This document shows, in pieces, positions 7,785-16,928 of a DNA stretch of 64,000 nucleotides (the stretch's first letter is position 1; every line of letters begins with the position of its first letter). Source of the stretch: Sphingobacterium bovisgrunnientis (GTDB lineage Bacteria; Bacteroidota; Bacteroidia; Sphingobacteriales; Sphingobacteriaceae). Below the pieces are notes generated by a model. That model did not search any database and was not told where the DNA came from. It saw nothing but the letters and a program-made list of their open reading frames with translations. The stretch is from NCBI RefSeq assembly GCF_009829085.1, contig NZ_WUQY01000001.1, positions 248,001 through 312,000 of the forward strand, in the 5' to 3' direction. Position numbers and translations under genes: made by a program.

Positions 7785-8714
7785 TTAAATTTCTTCAGTT
7801 TTTTCGTTGTCAATAATTTCTTTTTCTACTTCTTTTGCGGATGGTAATTTATTTTCACCTAATCCTGATGGTCTGAAAATAATATATAAACCCGGTAGTG
7901 AGGTAATTAAAGATATAAAGTAAAAAATCAAACTTATAGTTCCTGCCAATTGTCCACTCACGCCTAAGTATGTGGCTAGTGCTATCGAAGAGGTGTCACG
8001 AACACCTAAAGCACCTCCAATAGATGGAATGATGGCGGTAATGGATGAAATTAAAAAGATCAATAGATGGGGCGAAAATTTGTCTTCGTGATTTAATGCT
8101 AATAAAATCAAGATAACAGAAAGGATCTGAAATCCTTGTACGCCCATAGCTTTGATATGTGTCTGCAAAAATCTTTTTGCAAATGGTCTAAAAAATAGAA
8201 ATAATACATACAAATAAGCTGCACTTCCCATGATTGCCACTGCTACAGTGATATAGTTTGGAATAGCGAAACGAGGCATAAATACCACAAAAGCACAACA
8301 AAATATAGCCACAGCCCATAATCCACTCAATCGATCAAAAAACACAGCACTCAGAAGTTTTTTTGTAGGTATATTATATTTTTTCTTTAAGAAATAAACC
8401 TTGTAAGCATCACCTCCAACTCCGCCAGGCAGAAAGAAATTGTACAAAAGTCCAAGCCAATATAATTTGATGTTATACTTCTCCGAAAGTTTGAGATGTA
8501 TGGTTTTAAAAAAACTGTTTAATCGAGAAGATGCAACTAACTGCGAGGTAATATAGCTTAAGAAGGCTAGGAACAAGTAGAAAAAGTTGGCATTTATAAT
8601 GGAATCCTTAAATTCATGGAACTTTAAATTCCTGGATAGCCAATATAATGCTATAACCGTAACCAGTACTTTGAAGATATTTTTTGCTATCTTGAGTATT
8701 TTCTGTTGAGTCAT
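7785..8714 (-). CDS. Lysylphosphatidylglycerol synthase TM-region family protein (second copy)
   Basis: A 309-aa polytopic inner-membrane protein of the UPF0104/MprF-TM family, a distant relative of the protein at 1370-2347. The signature LLYNFFLPGGVGGDAYKVYF and the downstream FFDRLSGL are typical. I chose the ATG at 8714 (MTQQKILK) over one at 8747, because an exact -7 box lies between them (8735-8742 on the minus strand) and the longer form would start upstream of the promoter. The C-terminal 30 residues are charged and cytoplasmic. It is likely a lipid or glycolipid flippase-like protein; the substrate is unknown. Confidence 0.8.
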   Translation of the reverse strand: MTQQKILKIAKNIFKVLVTVIALYWLSRNLKFHEFKDSIINANFFYLFLAFLSYITSQLVASSRLNSFFKTIHLKLSEKYNIKLYWLGLLYNFFLPGGVGGDAYKVYFLKKKYNIPTKKLLSAVFFDRLSGLWAVAIFCCAFVVFMPRFAIPNYITVAVAIMGSAAYLYVLFLFFRPFAKRFLQTHIKAMGVQGFQILSVILILLALNHEDKFSPHLLIFLISSITAIIPSIGGALGVRDTSSIALATYLGVSGQLAGTISLIFYFISLITSLPGLYIIFRPSGLGENKLPSAKEVEKEIIDNEKTEEI

Positions 8715-8734
8715 ATGATAAGGTACATTGCTTG

Positions 8735-8742
8735 CAAAAGTA
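8735..8742 (-). promoter_or_regulatory. -7 promoter box of the flippase-SDR operon
   Basis: The minus strand reads TACTTTTG, an exact TAnnTTTG match, 20 nt before the ATG at 8714. It decides between the two possible starts of the gene. Confidence 0.5.
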
Positions 8743-8878
8743 AACAATCTCTACAACATTGATTCTTTCGAAATATAAAATTACTTATGGTATGATTTTT
8801 GGATGACATGGCCTATTTGGTATGCGATTATTTTATATTTGTGTACTAACGTTCAAAATGAAAATAAACAAAATAATT

Positions 8879-9445
8879 ATGCGTAAACATATTCTTTCGA
8901 TGCTATCCATTTTTACAGCGATAGCTTTATTGTCAAGTTGCGGTGCACAACGCAAAGATGCTGGAACAAATACTAACTCTACATCAAGCGCTGTATCATC
9001 TTCAGGACCATCTGCATCGCAGTGGCGCAATGGCGTAAAAGGCAATTGGGTGTTAAGTTCAGTGACACGTCAAGATATTCCACAGTCGTATACGATCAAA
9101 AATATTTTTGACGAAGCTCCAGTAGATTGTTTTATTGGTAGTGTATGGAATCTTCCTACAGGAAATTATAAAGGAAGTATTACTTTCAATTCCGCGGGAA
9201 CATTATGTGCAAACGGAGCTGTCAGAACTATTATTTGGTCAATCTTTAATCCTAAAGATGGTGGAGAACCAGAATTTCAATTTAAAAAATTGTATGCTGG
9301 TGATAAAGCAGCGAATGTAACAACAGGTTATCGTTTGGGTTTAATGTTTGCAGATGGTCAGACATTAACCATGAAAATGCCAGTTCCTTTGGATAACGGA
9401 ACTACTGGACACTTGGTTTTAAATTTTACAAAACAAGCGAATTAA
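8879..9445 (+). CDS. Lipocalin-like outer lipoprotein, function unknown
   Basis: From the ATG at 8879 the protein is 188 aa with a lipoprotein signal peptide (hydrophobic stretch, then LLSSCGAQ, lipidated Cys at about residue 22). A Ser/Thr-rich linker (about 30-50) leads to a beta-rich domain with the pattern GNWVLSSV...GSITFNSAGT...LTMKMP...LVLNFTK, which resembles Bacteroidota lipocalin-like lipoproteins. Upstream in-frame Met/Leu codons exist, but an exact -7 box (TATATTTG, 8834-8841) lies downstream of the first of them (8822), so the lipoprotein start is preferred. No operon partner; a strong bidirectional terminator follows. Confidence 0.8.
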   Translation: MRKHILSMLSIFTAIALLSSCGAQRKDAGTNTNSTSSAVSSSGPSASQWRNGVKGNWVLSSVTRQDIPQSYTIKNIFDEAPVDCFIGSVWNLPTGNYKGSITFNSAGTLCANGAVRTIIWSIFNPKDGGEPEFQFKKLYAGDKAANVTTGYRLGLMFADGQTLTMKMPVPLDNGTTGHLVLNFTKQAN

Positions 9446-9448
9446 TAA

Positions 9449-9490
9449 GCATAAAAAAAACTCCGATGAAAATCGGAGTTTTTTTTATGC
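9449..9490 (+). terminator. Bidirectional terminator between the lipoprotein gene and metZ
   Basis: A perfect 19-bp inverted repeat (9449-9467 and 9472-9490) has a 4-nt GAAA loop. Its outer part is eight A on the left and eight T on the right around a GC-containing core (CTCCGAT), so it can end transcription from both sides. Confidence 0.9.
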
Positions 9491-10663
9491 TTATTTCGTT
9501 TTCTCGAGCGCTTGCAAGATATCACCTATGATATCTTCTTGATCTTCCAAACCAACAGATAAACGTATACTGCCAGGTCGGATACCCAAGTTAATTCGTT
9601 CTTCTTCCGAAAGTTTAGCGTGCGTTGTCGTAGCAGGATGTGTTGCAATAGTCCTTGAATCGCCTAAGTTGGAGGTATAGCGAATCATAGCTAGCTCATC
9701 AATAAAACGGAATGCGCGATCTTTTCCTCCTTTTACCTCGAAAGTCACAATACCGCCACCAGCTTTCATCTGTATCTTAGCTAATTCATATTGTGGATGG
9801 GATGGTAAGAACGGATATTTCACATCTTCTATTTCTGAATGCTGTTCCAAAGCTTGGGCTAAAGCCAAAGCATTCGAACAATGTCTATCCATACGTAGGC
9901 CTAAAGTTTCCAAGCTTTTGGATAATATCCATGCATTAAATGGAGACATCGATGGACCTGTATGACGAATGAAAAACATCAACTTATTAATCAATTCTTG
10001 TGAACCCACAATTATTCCGCCCAATACACGACCCTGCCCGTCCATGTATTTCGTAGCCGAATGAATGGATAAGTCAAATCCGTATTGCAAAGGCTTTTGC
10101 AAATATGGTGTTGCAAAGCAATTATCGATGGAGAAAATCACATTTGGATGTTTCTTTTTCAAGTCACCCAATTTTTCCAGGTCGTATAATTCCAATCCTG
10201 GATTCGAAGGTGATTCCAAGAAAACGATTTTTGTGTTTGGCTGAATAGCTTTTTCCCATTCTTCCAGATTTGCAGAATTAACATAAGTGAATGATACACC
10301 CCATTTTGGAAATTGCTGTGTCAGCAATTGATGTGTAGAACCGAAAATTGCACGACTCGACACTATGTGATCCCCTGATTCAATAAATGCAGCGAATGAC
10401 GCAAATACTGCTGCCATACCTGATGAGAATGCCAATCCAGCTTCCGCATTTTCCAGTGTGCATACACGATTAATAAATTCAGTGGTATTGGGGTTAGCGT
10501 AGCGCGAATATACCATACCTTCTTCTTCTTCGGCAAAGATGGCTCTACCTTGCTCTGCACTTTCAAAAATGAAACTTGAAGTTAAATATAAGGGTACAGA
10601 ATGCTCGCGAGTAGCCGAACGTGGCACTTGCTCACGTATTATTCTGGATTGATCTTTTTTCAT
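9491..10663 (-). CDS. metZ: O-succinylhomoserine sulfhydrylase-like PLP enzyme
   Basis: A Cys/Met-metabolism PLP enzyme of 390 aa, the normal family length. It probably makes homocysteine from an activated homoserine and sulfide. The Schiff-base Lys is K205 in HSATKYMDGQGRVLGG, and this GQGR segment is typical of MetZ. Also present are MVYSRYANPNT (50-60, substrate phosphate contact region), SSGMAA (80-85) and FLESPSNPGL (148-157). Cystathionine gamma-synthase and O-acetylhomoserine sulfhydrylase belong to the same fold family, so the acyl donor is not proved. It stands alone, with the terminator on its 3' side and an AT-rich 296-bp gap on its 5' side. Confidence 0.8.
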   Translation of the reverse strand: MKKDQSRIIREQVPRSATREHSVPLYLTSSFIFESAEQGRAIFAEEEEGMVYSRYANPNTTEFINRVCTLENAEAGLAFSSGMAAVFASFAAFIESGDHIVSSRAIFGSTHQLLTQQFPKWGVSFTYVNSANLEEWEKAIQPNTKIVFLESPSNPGLELYDLEKLGDLKKKHPNVIFSIDNCFATPYLQKPLQYGFDLSIHSATKYMDGQGRVLGGIIVGSQELINKLMFFIRHTGPSMSPFNAWILSKSLETLGLRMDRHCSNALALAQALEQHSEIEDVKYPFLPSHPQYELAKIQMKAGGGIVTFEVKGGKDRAFRFIDELAMIRYTSNLGDSRTIATHPATTTHAKLSEEERINLGIRPGSIRLSVGLEDQEDIIGDILQALEKTK

Positions 10664-10959
10664 AACAGCCGTAAAGTTAACTATTTGTTGTTTGAAAATC
10701 TATCAAAATAGTCGTGTTTTTTTAAGTTTTTTTATAAATTAATAAACTATTTTTTGATACTGTTAAATCGCTGTATTACTGGATTTTTAATGACTATTTA
10801 AATAATATTATCTTTATAGGCTTATAAACTTAATTTTTTAGGGTAATATAGTTTATTTCAGTGATAAATTAGTGTATCAATTATTTGCCATAGCATTGTA
10901 TTTTAGTAAAGTATTAATATGTATAATTCGTTGAATTAAGCACTAACAATTTATAAGCC
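10664..10959. other. AT-rich intergenic region between metZ and the fucosidase genes
   Basis: This 296-bp region must hold the promoters of metZ (minus) and the GH29 gene (plus). I found no exact TAnnTTTG box, no riboswitch-like structure and no coding frame of note. It is extremely AT-rich. Confidence 0.4.
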
Positions 10960-12819
10960 ATGAAGACTCTTCCTTTTATTTTAGCAAATAGCTTGTTTGT
11001 TTTGCAATTAAGTGCACAGCAAGCACCAAGACCATATGGTGCATTACCATCAGAACGTCAACTCAAATGGCATGAAATGGAAACGTATTGCCTTATACAT
11101 TTTACGCCGACAACATTTCAAGATAAGGAATGGGGGTTTGGTGATGCTGATCCTAAGATTTTTAATCCTTCAAATTTTGATGCCATTCAGATCGCTAAAG
11201 CCGCAGCATCAGCTGGGTTTAAGGGACTAATAAGTGTAGCCAAACACCATGATGGGTTTTGCTTATGGCCTACAAAAACTACCACATACAGTATCGCTAG
11301 CTCCCCGTGGAAAGATGGAAAAGGGGATATGGTCAAAGATTTCATGGAGGCCTCGCATAGCAATGGGATGGCATTCGGAACTTATCTTTCAGCCTGGGAT
11401 CGAAATGATACACGTTATGGTACAGCAGCATATACCGATGCATACAGAGTGCAATTGACAGAATTAATGACCAACTATGGAGAGTTATTCACTTCATGGC
11501 ACGATGGCGCAAACGGTGGTGATGGATATTATGGCGGTCGAAATGAAAAACGTACGATAAATTCGGCAACATATTACGAATGGGAAGAAAAAACTTGGCC
11601 TATCATTAGACGCTTGCAACCGATGGCATCCATTTTTTCAGATGTCGGCCCAGATATGCGTTGGGTAGGTAATGAACATGGATTTGCAGCAGAAACTTCT
11701 TGGGCTACCATTACCCCTAAAGGAAAAGATGGTCAAAAGCCTATGCCTGGTTCAAGTACAGACCCTTCTAATTTACCATCGGGTGACCGCAATGGTAAAT
11801 ATTGGATTCCAGCAGAATGTGATGTTCCTCAAAGACCAGGTTGGTTCTATCACAAAAACCAAGACAGCAAAGTAAAAACACCAAACCAGTTATTTGAAAT
11901 TTATTTGAAATCTGTAGGACGCGGTGCAAATATGAATTTGGGATTGGCACCTATGCCAGAAGGAATTTTGCATCCCAATGATGTGAAATCATTAAAATAT
12001 TTTGGAGAAAAACTTGATAAGACGTTTGCGACTAATTTAGCGACTGGTGCAAAAGCCACTTCGAAACAATTGCGTGGTAAAAGTGCTGAGTTTGCTTTAG
12101 CAAATATCTTTGATGACGATAGATACAGTTATTATGCGCCAAAGGATAATGTGTTAAACCCTGAAGTTGAAATAACATTGGATGGTGAAAAGGAATTTGA
12201 TCTTATCCGTATCCGAGAAAATATAAAATTAGGTCAGCGTCTGGATTCAGTAGTTGTTGATACTTGGAAGAATGGTAAATGGGAAAAATTAGCTTCAGCA
12301 ACGAGTATTGGTGCAAATAGACTGATTAAGTTGTCTGAGCCAGCCAAGGTAACCAAATTGAAAGTTAAACTTTATGCACCTGTTGCGCCAACATTAAGTG
12401 ATTTTGCATTATTCAAAGAGTACGATGAAGATTTTAGTTATGATATAATCGATGCGGCAGATCAAAAAGAAAAATCAGAATTCAAAGTTATTTCTGATAA
12501 TATAAAAACGGATGAAGTGCTTACTAATGTTTCTTCAGAAGGATTAATTTTTGAATTGCAAGGCCAAATTTCTTCATTGGGGTATATGCCACGACAAGAT
12601 GGTAAAAAAGAAGGAATAGTCCAACGCTATGAAATTTACGAAAGTCAAGATGCGAAGAATTGGGTAAAAGTCAGAACAGGGGAATTCTCGAATGTTTTAT
12701 CTAATCCTATAGAGCAAGTTGTTGGATTTGATAAACCAATTAGTTCGAAGTACCTTAAATTTGTGGCAACAAATATGTCTTCTGGATTTACGTATCGTAA
12801 TTTTTCATTTTATAAGTAA
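10960..12819 (+). CDS. GH29 alpha-L-fucosidase, secreted, with C-terminal carbohydrate-binding-like domains
   Basis: A 619-aa retaining fucosidase that removes alpha-linked L-fucose from glycans, exported by a signal peptide (residues 1-19, cleaved before QQAPRP). The GH29 barrel covers about 30-355 and includes KHHDGFCLW (95-103) and SWHDGANGG (179-187), where D182 is the expected nucleophile. Two beta-rich regions follow (about 365-485 and 490-619) that look like F5/8 type C (CBM32) domains. This multi-domain form is close to GH29 subfamily B, which favours alpha-1,3/1,4 linkages, though that is inference. The GH95 gene follows after 17 bp, so the two form an operon. No SusC/SusD pair is nearby. 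Confidence 0.9.
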   Translation: MKTLPFILANSLFVLQLSAQQAPRPYGALPSERQLKWHEMETYCLIHFTPTTFQDKEWGFGDADPKIFNPSNFDAIQIAKAAASAGFKGLISVAKHHDGFCLWPTKTTTYSIASSPWKDGKGDMVKDFMEASHSNGMAFGTYLSAWDRNDTRYGTAAYTDAYRVQLTELMTNYGELFTSWHDGANGGDGYYGGRNEKRTINSATYYEWEEKTWPIIRRLQPMASIFSDVGPDMRWVGNEHGFAAETSWATITPKGKDGQKPMPGSSTDPSNLPSGDRNGKYWIPAECDVPQRPGWFYHKNQDSKVKTPNQLFEIYLKSVGRGANMNLGLAPMPEGILHPNDVKSLKYFGEKLDKTFATNLATGAKATSKQLRGKSAEFALANIFDDDRYSYYAPKDNVLNPEVEITLDGEKEFDLIRIRENIKLGQRLDSVVVDTWKNGKWEKLASATSIGANRLIKLSEPAKVTKLKVKLYAPVAPTLSDFALFKEYDEDFSYDIIDAADQKEKSEFKVISDNIKTDEVLTNVSSEGLIFELQGQISSLGYMPRQDGKKEGIVQRYEIYESQDAKNWVKVRTGEFSNVLSNPIEQVVGFDKPISSKYLKFVATNMSSGFTYRNFSFYK

Positions 12820-12836
12820 TAACTACCTATCTACCG

Positions 12837-15143
12837 ATGAAAACGCTATTTGTTATTTTACTTTTATTAATGCAAGTTAAAGTCCACGCACAAGAATTGA
12901 AAATGTGGTACGATAAGCCTGCTAAGAGGTGGGAGGAAACCTTGCCATTAGGAAACGGCTGGATAGGTATGATGCCAAACGGAGGGATTCAAGAAGAAAA
13001 TATTGTCTTGAATGAAATCTCTATGTGGTCTGGAAGTTACCAAGACGCCAATAATTATAACGCTTACAAACAAGTAAGCACCATTCAAGAGTTATTAATT
13101 CAAGGTAAAAATGACGAAGCAGAAAAATTGGTCAATGCCAATTATGTATGTGTAGGCGCAGGGTCAGGATACGGTAATGGGGCAAAAGTTCCTTATGGCT
13201 GCTTTCAAAATCTGGGGTACCTTAACATTAATTTTTTAAATGCGAACAAAGGTGCAGCGTACAAAAGAGAATTGGATTTGAGTACAGGTATCGCTATTGC
13301 ACAGTACAGCATGAGCGATACAAGTTTTTCGCGTGAATATTTTGTTTCACAAAATAGAAATATTGGTGCGATGAAATTTTCGTCCAATAAGAAAAAAGCA
13401 CTCAGTATTGCGCTTCATTTTTACCGTGATGAAAATGTAAAGTCACATGTGGTAAATGGAAATACGATCTTAGTTGAGGGCAATCTACCAAATGGATATG
13501 GTGGAGATGGATTGCTCTATGCAACGAAATTTTTAGTAGTCAATAAAGGTGGAAAAGTGACTAACCACGATAATCAAATCATTGTGCAAGATGCAGATGA
13601 AATTGTCGTTTATTATACCGCCTCAACAGATTATTACGAACATAATCCTACAAATGCAGTCAATACATTGTTAGCAAATAAATTGGATTACAATAAGCTG
13701 AAAAATGCACATATTCGCGCATACAAAGAAGTATTCGATCGTGTGAAATTATCAATCCCTGATGAAAATCCGAAGCATACCATTCCTACTGATAAAAGGT
13801 TAAGTAATTTCTATACAGATCCTGCACAAGATAATGGTTTAGCTGTATTATATTATCAATTTGGACGTTATTTGACGATTTCAAGTACAGCACGTAATTC
13901 AGACAAAGCACTACCTCCAAATTTGCAGGGCTTGTGGGCGCATGAGATTCAAACACCTTGGAATGGAGATTATCATCTTAATGTGAATGCACAAATGAAT
14001 CATTGGGGAGTAGAAGTGAATAACCTCTCTGAATACCATAAGCCATTTATTCAGTTGATCAAACGCATAGCAGGAGAGGGGCATAAAACTGCAAAGGCGT
14101 ATTATAATTCGCCAGGATGGGTTGTCTATATGATGACTAATATTTGGGGATATACTGCTCCAGGTGAACAAGCTTCTTGGGGCGCAAGCACAGCATCAGG
14201 ATGGCTGTGTAACCATCTATGGGAACATTATTTGTTTACTGAAGATAAAGAATATTTAAAAGAAGTATTTCCTATTTTGAAAGGAGCTGCTCAATTTTAT
14301 AAACATACTAATGTATTTGATCCAAAAACAAGACAGTTCGTTACTTCTCCATCTGTATCTCCTGAGAATGGATTTCGAATGCCAAATGGCAAGATTGCAT
14401 CTGTAGTGATGGGGCCAACAATTGACAATCAAATTGTTCGTGAGTTGTATCAGAATGTGATTGCAGCGGATTCAATCTTGCAAATTAATGATTCTTTCAC
14501 GCGAGTTCTGAGGACAGACTTGCAGCATATTCCTCCAGCAGTAGTGGTGAGTAAATCAGGTAGAGTGATGGAATGGATGGAAGATTATGAGGAAGTGGAA
14601 CCTACACATCGTCATGTTTCGCATCTGTATGGATTATATCCAGCGCCATTTATTTCGCCTATTACGACGCCTGAATGGGCAGATGCAGCCAAGAAAACAT
14701 TGGAAGTGCGCGGAGATGGTGGTACAGGTTGGTCCAGAGCGTGGAAAATATTGTTTTGGGCGAGATTGCACGATGGCGATCATGCCTTGGAAATTCTGCG
14801 TCAATTGCTAAAGCCTGCTATTAACGAGCAAGGCAAAGTTTCGGCTGGAACATACCCGAATTTATTTTGTGCTCATCCACCATTTCAGATTGATGGTAAT
14901 TTTGGCGGATCAGCTGGTATAGCGGAGATGCTGGTACAAAGTCATGATGGATTTATACATCTTTTACCAGCCTTGCCTCAAGCATGGTCTGAAGGTAATG
15001 TAAAAGGACTTCGTGTACGTGGAAATAAGACTATAGACGTCGTTTGGAAGAATAATAAAGTCGTCGATTATAAAGTTTACGGTAAGAAAGGTGAATCAGT
15101 AAATGTTCGCGTAAACCAGAATATTGAAAATAAAATTCTATAA
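12837..15143 (+). CDS. GH95 alpha-L-fucosidase, secreted
   Basis: An inverting 1,2-alpha-L-fucosidase-type enzyme of 768 aa with a signal peptide (1-18, cut near VHAQ). The N-terminal beta-sandwich carries LPLGNGWIGMMPNGG and the family's LNEISMWSG. The (alpha/alpha)6 domain has the catalytic set known from the Bifidobacterium enzyme: N382 and N384 in HLNVNAQMNHW, the general acid E510 in SPEN, and D686 in FQIDGNFGG. With the GH29 gene it would strip both 1,2- and 1,3/1,4-linked fucose from host or algal glycans. Members of GH95 also include galactosidases, so the specificity is inferred. Confidence 0.92.
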   Translation: MKTLFVILLLLMQVKVHAQELKMWYDKPAKRWEETLPLGNGWIGMMPNGGIQEENIVLNEISMWSGSYQDANNYNAYKQVSTIQELLIQGKNDEAEKLVNANYVCVGAGSGYGNGAKVPYGCFQNLGYLNINFLNANKGAAYKRELDLSTGIAIAQYSMSDTSFSREYFVSQNRNIGAMKFSSNKKKALSIALHFYRDENVKSHVVNGNTILVEGNLPNGYGGDGLLYATKFLVVNKGGKVTNHDNQIIVQDADEIVVYYTASTDYYEHNPTNAVNTLLANKLDYNKLKNAHIRAYKEVFDRVKLSIPDENPKHTIPTDKRLSNFYTDPAQDNGLAVLYYQFGRYLTISSTARNSDKALPPNLQGLWAHEIQTPWNGDYHLNVNAQMNHWGVEVNNLSEYHKPFIQLIKRIAGEGHKTAKAYYNSPGWVVYMMTNIWGYTAPGEQASWGASTASGWLCNHLWEHYLFTEDKEYLKEVFPILKGAAQFYKHTNVFDPKTRQFVTSPSVSPENGFRMPNGKIASVVMGPTIDNQIVRELYQNVIAADSILQINDSFTRVLRTDLQHIPPAVVVSKSGRVMEWMEDYEEVEPTHRHVSHLYGLYPAPFISPITTPEWADAAKKTLEVRGDGGTGWSRAWKILFWARLHDGDHALEILRQLLKPAINEQGKVSAGTYPNLFCAHPPFQIDGNFGGSAGIAEMLVQSHDGFIHLLPALPQAWSEGNVKGLRVRGNKTIDVVWKNNKVVDYKVYGKKGESVNVRVNQNIENKIL

Positions 15144-15231
15144 AATTAAATTTTGTTATTTTAAATTAATTATGTGGATTTAATGGTAGTAACTAACTAT
15201 TTATCACATATTAATTTAAAATAACATTTTT

Positions 15232-16685
15232 ATGAAAAGTCTATTTCACTTGACGTATAGACTTTCATTTTTTATCATCTTTATTTTAGCTATTTCATGT
15301 AAAAAGGATTCTTACGTTGATGAAGAAAATGAATTAGTCTTTCCAGTTAATTTTACATTCACAAATTTCAAAAGCTCCTCCAGCTATTTGAAAAGTGCGT
15401 CATCGAAGCAGAATTTGTACGCTTCATCACAAATTCCCGCAAATTATAGCGAAGGCTATATTTATTTTTGGAGTTTCAACAATGAAACGTTGACACCTGA
15501 TATCAAGTATTCAAAATCAGCTAATCCTTCTATCACTTATAACGATGGTAAATCCATTAATTGGGGTGCAGGAATTGCTTTTGAAAATTATCCAGCTGGA
15601 AGAGCTTCAAATTTTGCAGCTCCTAAACAAATACTTATTAAACTCCCTATCAAGGATGTTCTTTCTATTAGTAGATTAGGATTTGATATGACTGGATCTG
15701 CCATGGGACCAAAGGATTTTGAAATGTACTATAGCTTTGATAAAGGTGATACCTATCACGAACTTTCTATGGTCAATCAATTTGGTAATCTCGCTACTAA
15801 TGGAAAAAATTCTTTTACTTATAATTTGGAAGAATTAGAGCTATCGGGTGAGGAGCTTTGGATACGTATTAGTCCGAAAGCAGGAGATCGGACAGGTGGT
15901 GGTGCGTATAATGAATCTACGGGAACGTTGAGAATTGACAATTTACATCTGGTAGGTATAGCACCAACTTCTAATGAAGGTTTTGTTATTAATAAATTAC
16001 ATTATTTATTATTTCATAAAACTAATGGTACGATTTTCAGGGCTATACTGATGATATTAGCAATTTGAATGTTCAACTTCAATTGCCAGTGGGCGAATAC
16101 GATATCTTCTTTGTGTTGAATAATTCCGATGAAGAATTGATTTTAGCACCAGATATAGCTAAGGCTTCTGATGTGTACATTTCAAATAATTTTTCTAACA
16201 AGGATGCTGAGATATATGGGTATTCTCGAGTGTTGGAGGTAACAGGCAACATGTCGATAAATATTGAGCTACAACGCATGTATAGTCAAGTTAAAGTGGA
16301 ATTTACAGATATTGATTTATCTACAATGAAATCAATATCTGTAAACCAAGTTCACGAGCCATTTTTTTATAGCCCATTTACTACGGGTATGGCGAATCCA
16401 ATTCTTGACCAAACAGAAATCAAAATTGATGAGGATTTTCAGGCAAATAAACAGATTGTTTTCAATCAGTTTATGGGAATCCTTTCAGAGAGTATTCCGG
16501 TAAAATATAGTATCACTGTCCAGGGTGAATCAGAGGTGATACGAAGTTTTGAAATCAATAGCGCCATGAAAAATAATATTCAATTGGTATTCAGAGGTGA
16601 ATTATTAGAAGGCGCGACTAATAATGTTGCCTTTCAAATCACGAAAAACGAAACTTGGGATGGCGAAAATGAAGTTAGTTTTTAG
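15232..16685 (+). pseudogene. Frameshifted lipoprotein gene (fimbrillin/Mfa-like C-terminal half)
   Basis: Two consecutive frames make one protein of about 484 aa. The first (15232-16068) starts with a lipoprotein signal (FILAISCKKD) and a beta-rich discoidin-like domain ending GTLRIDNLHLVGIA. The second (usable from about 16026 to 16685) continues WYDFQGYTDD, then LQLPVGEYDIFFVLNN, a beta-strand pattern like the FimB/Mfa2 fimbrial subunits of Bacteroidota. After 16026 the first frame gives an implausible tail, while the other frame has stops just before it. A single missing base near 16024-16029 explains this. It follows the fucosidase pair and may have been a surface glycan-binding partner. 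Real decay and assembly error both remain possible. Confidence 0.65.
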
Positions 16686-16702
16686 TCTGTATAATTAAAT
16701 TA

Positions 16703-16744
16703 ACAAGAAAGGGAATAAACATCATTGTTTATTCCCTTTCTTGT
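16703..16744 (+). terminator. Hairpin after the frameshifted lipoprotein gene
   Basis: A perfect 18-bp inverted repeat (16703-16720 and 16727-16744) encloses a 6-nt loop. The descending arm is T-rich (GTTTATTCCC, then TTTCTTGTTCTT), consistent with an intrinsic terminator. Confidence 0.75.
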
Positions 16745-16867
16745 TCTTGGTAATATTATATTAAAGATTTATTAACTTAGTGTTTTCTGTGTAAAGTTCT
16801 TTTAGTCAGTGTTTTATTTTTTAATATTGTTTTCTGCTGACAAAAAAAATACAGTATGCGTGTGTCA

Positions 16868-16923
16868 TTAACATTATGTTAACATTAGATTAATGGTTTA
16901 TTTATACGTACGCTGCAATTTTG
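16868..16923 (+). promoter_or_regulatory. Pho box (three 11-bp repeats) and -7 box of the pst operon
   Basis: Three copies of TTAACA-like hexamers (TTAACA 16868-16873, TTAACA 16879-16884, TTAATG 16890-16895) lie exactly 11 bp apart, the geometry of PhoB/PhoP binding sites. Twenty bases after the last repeat is CAATTTTG (16916-16923), one mismatch from TAnnTTTG, ending 5 nt before the pstS ATG. The repeats therefore sit where the -33 element should be, which fits activation by a phosphate-responsive regulator. The transcript would have almost no leader. Confidence 0.65.
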
Positions 16924-16928
16924 TACCG

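Noticed and set aside
10664-10959. A SAM-responsive riboswitch upstream of the metZ-like gene
   Set aside because: The region is extremely AT-rich and shows none of the conserved pairing elements or a terminator.
16018-16030. Programmed -1 frameshifting in the lipoprotein gene
   Set aside because: No X XXY YYZ heptamer fits; a stop in the new frame at 16023-16025 leaves no room for slippage before it.
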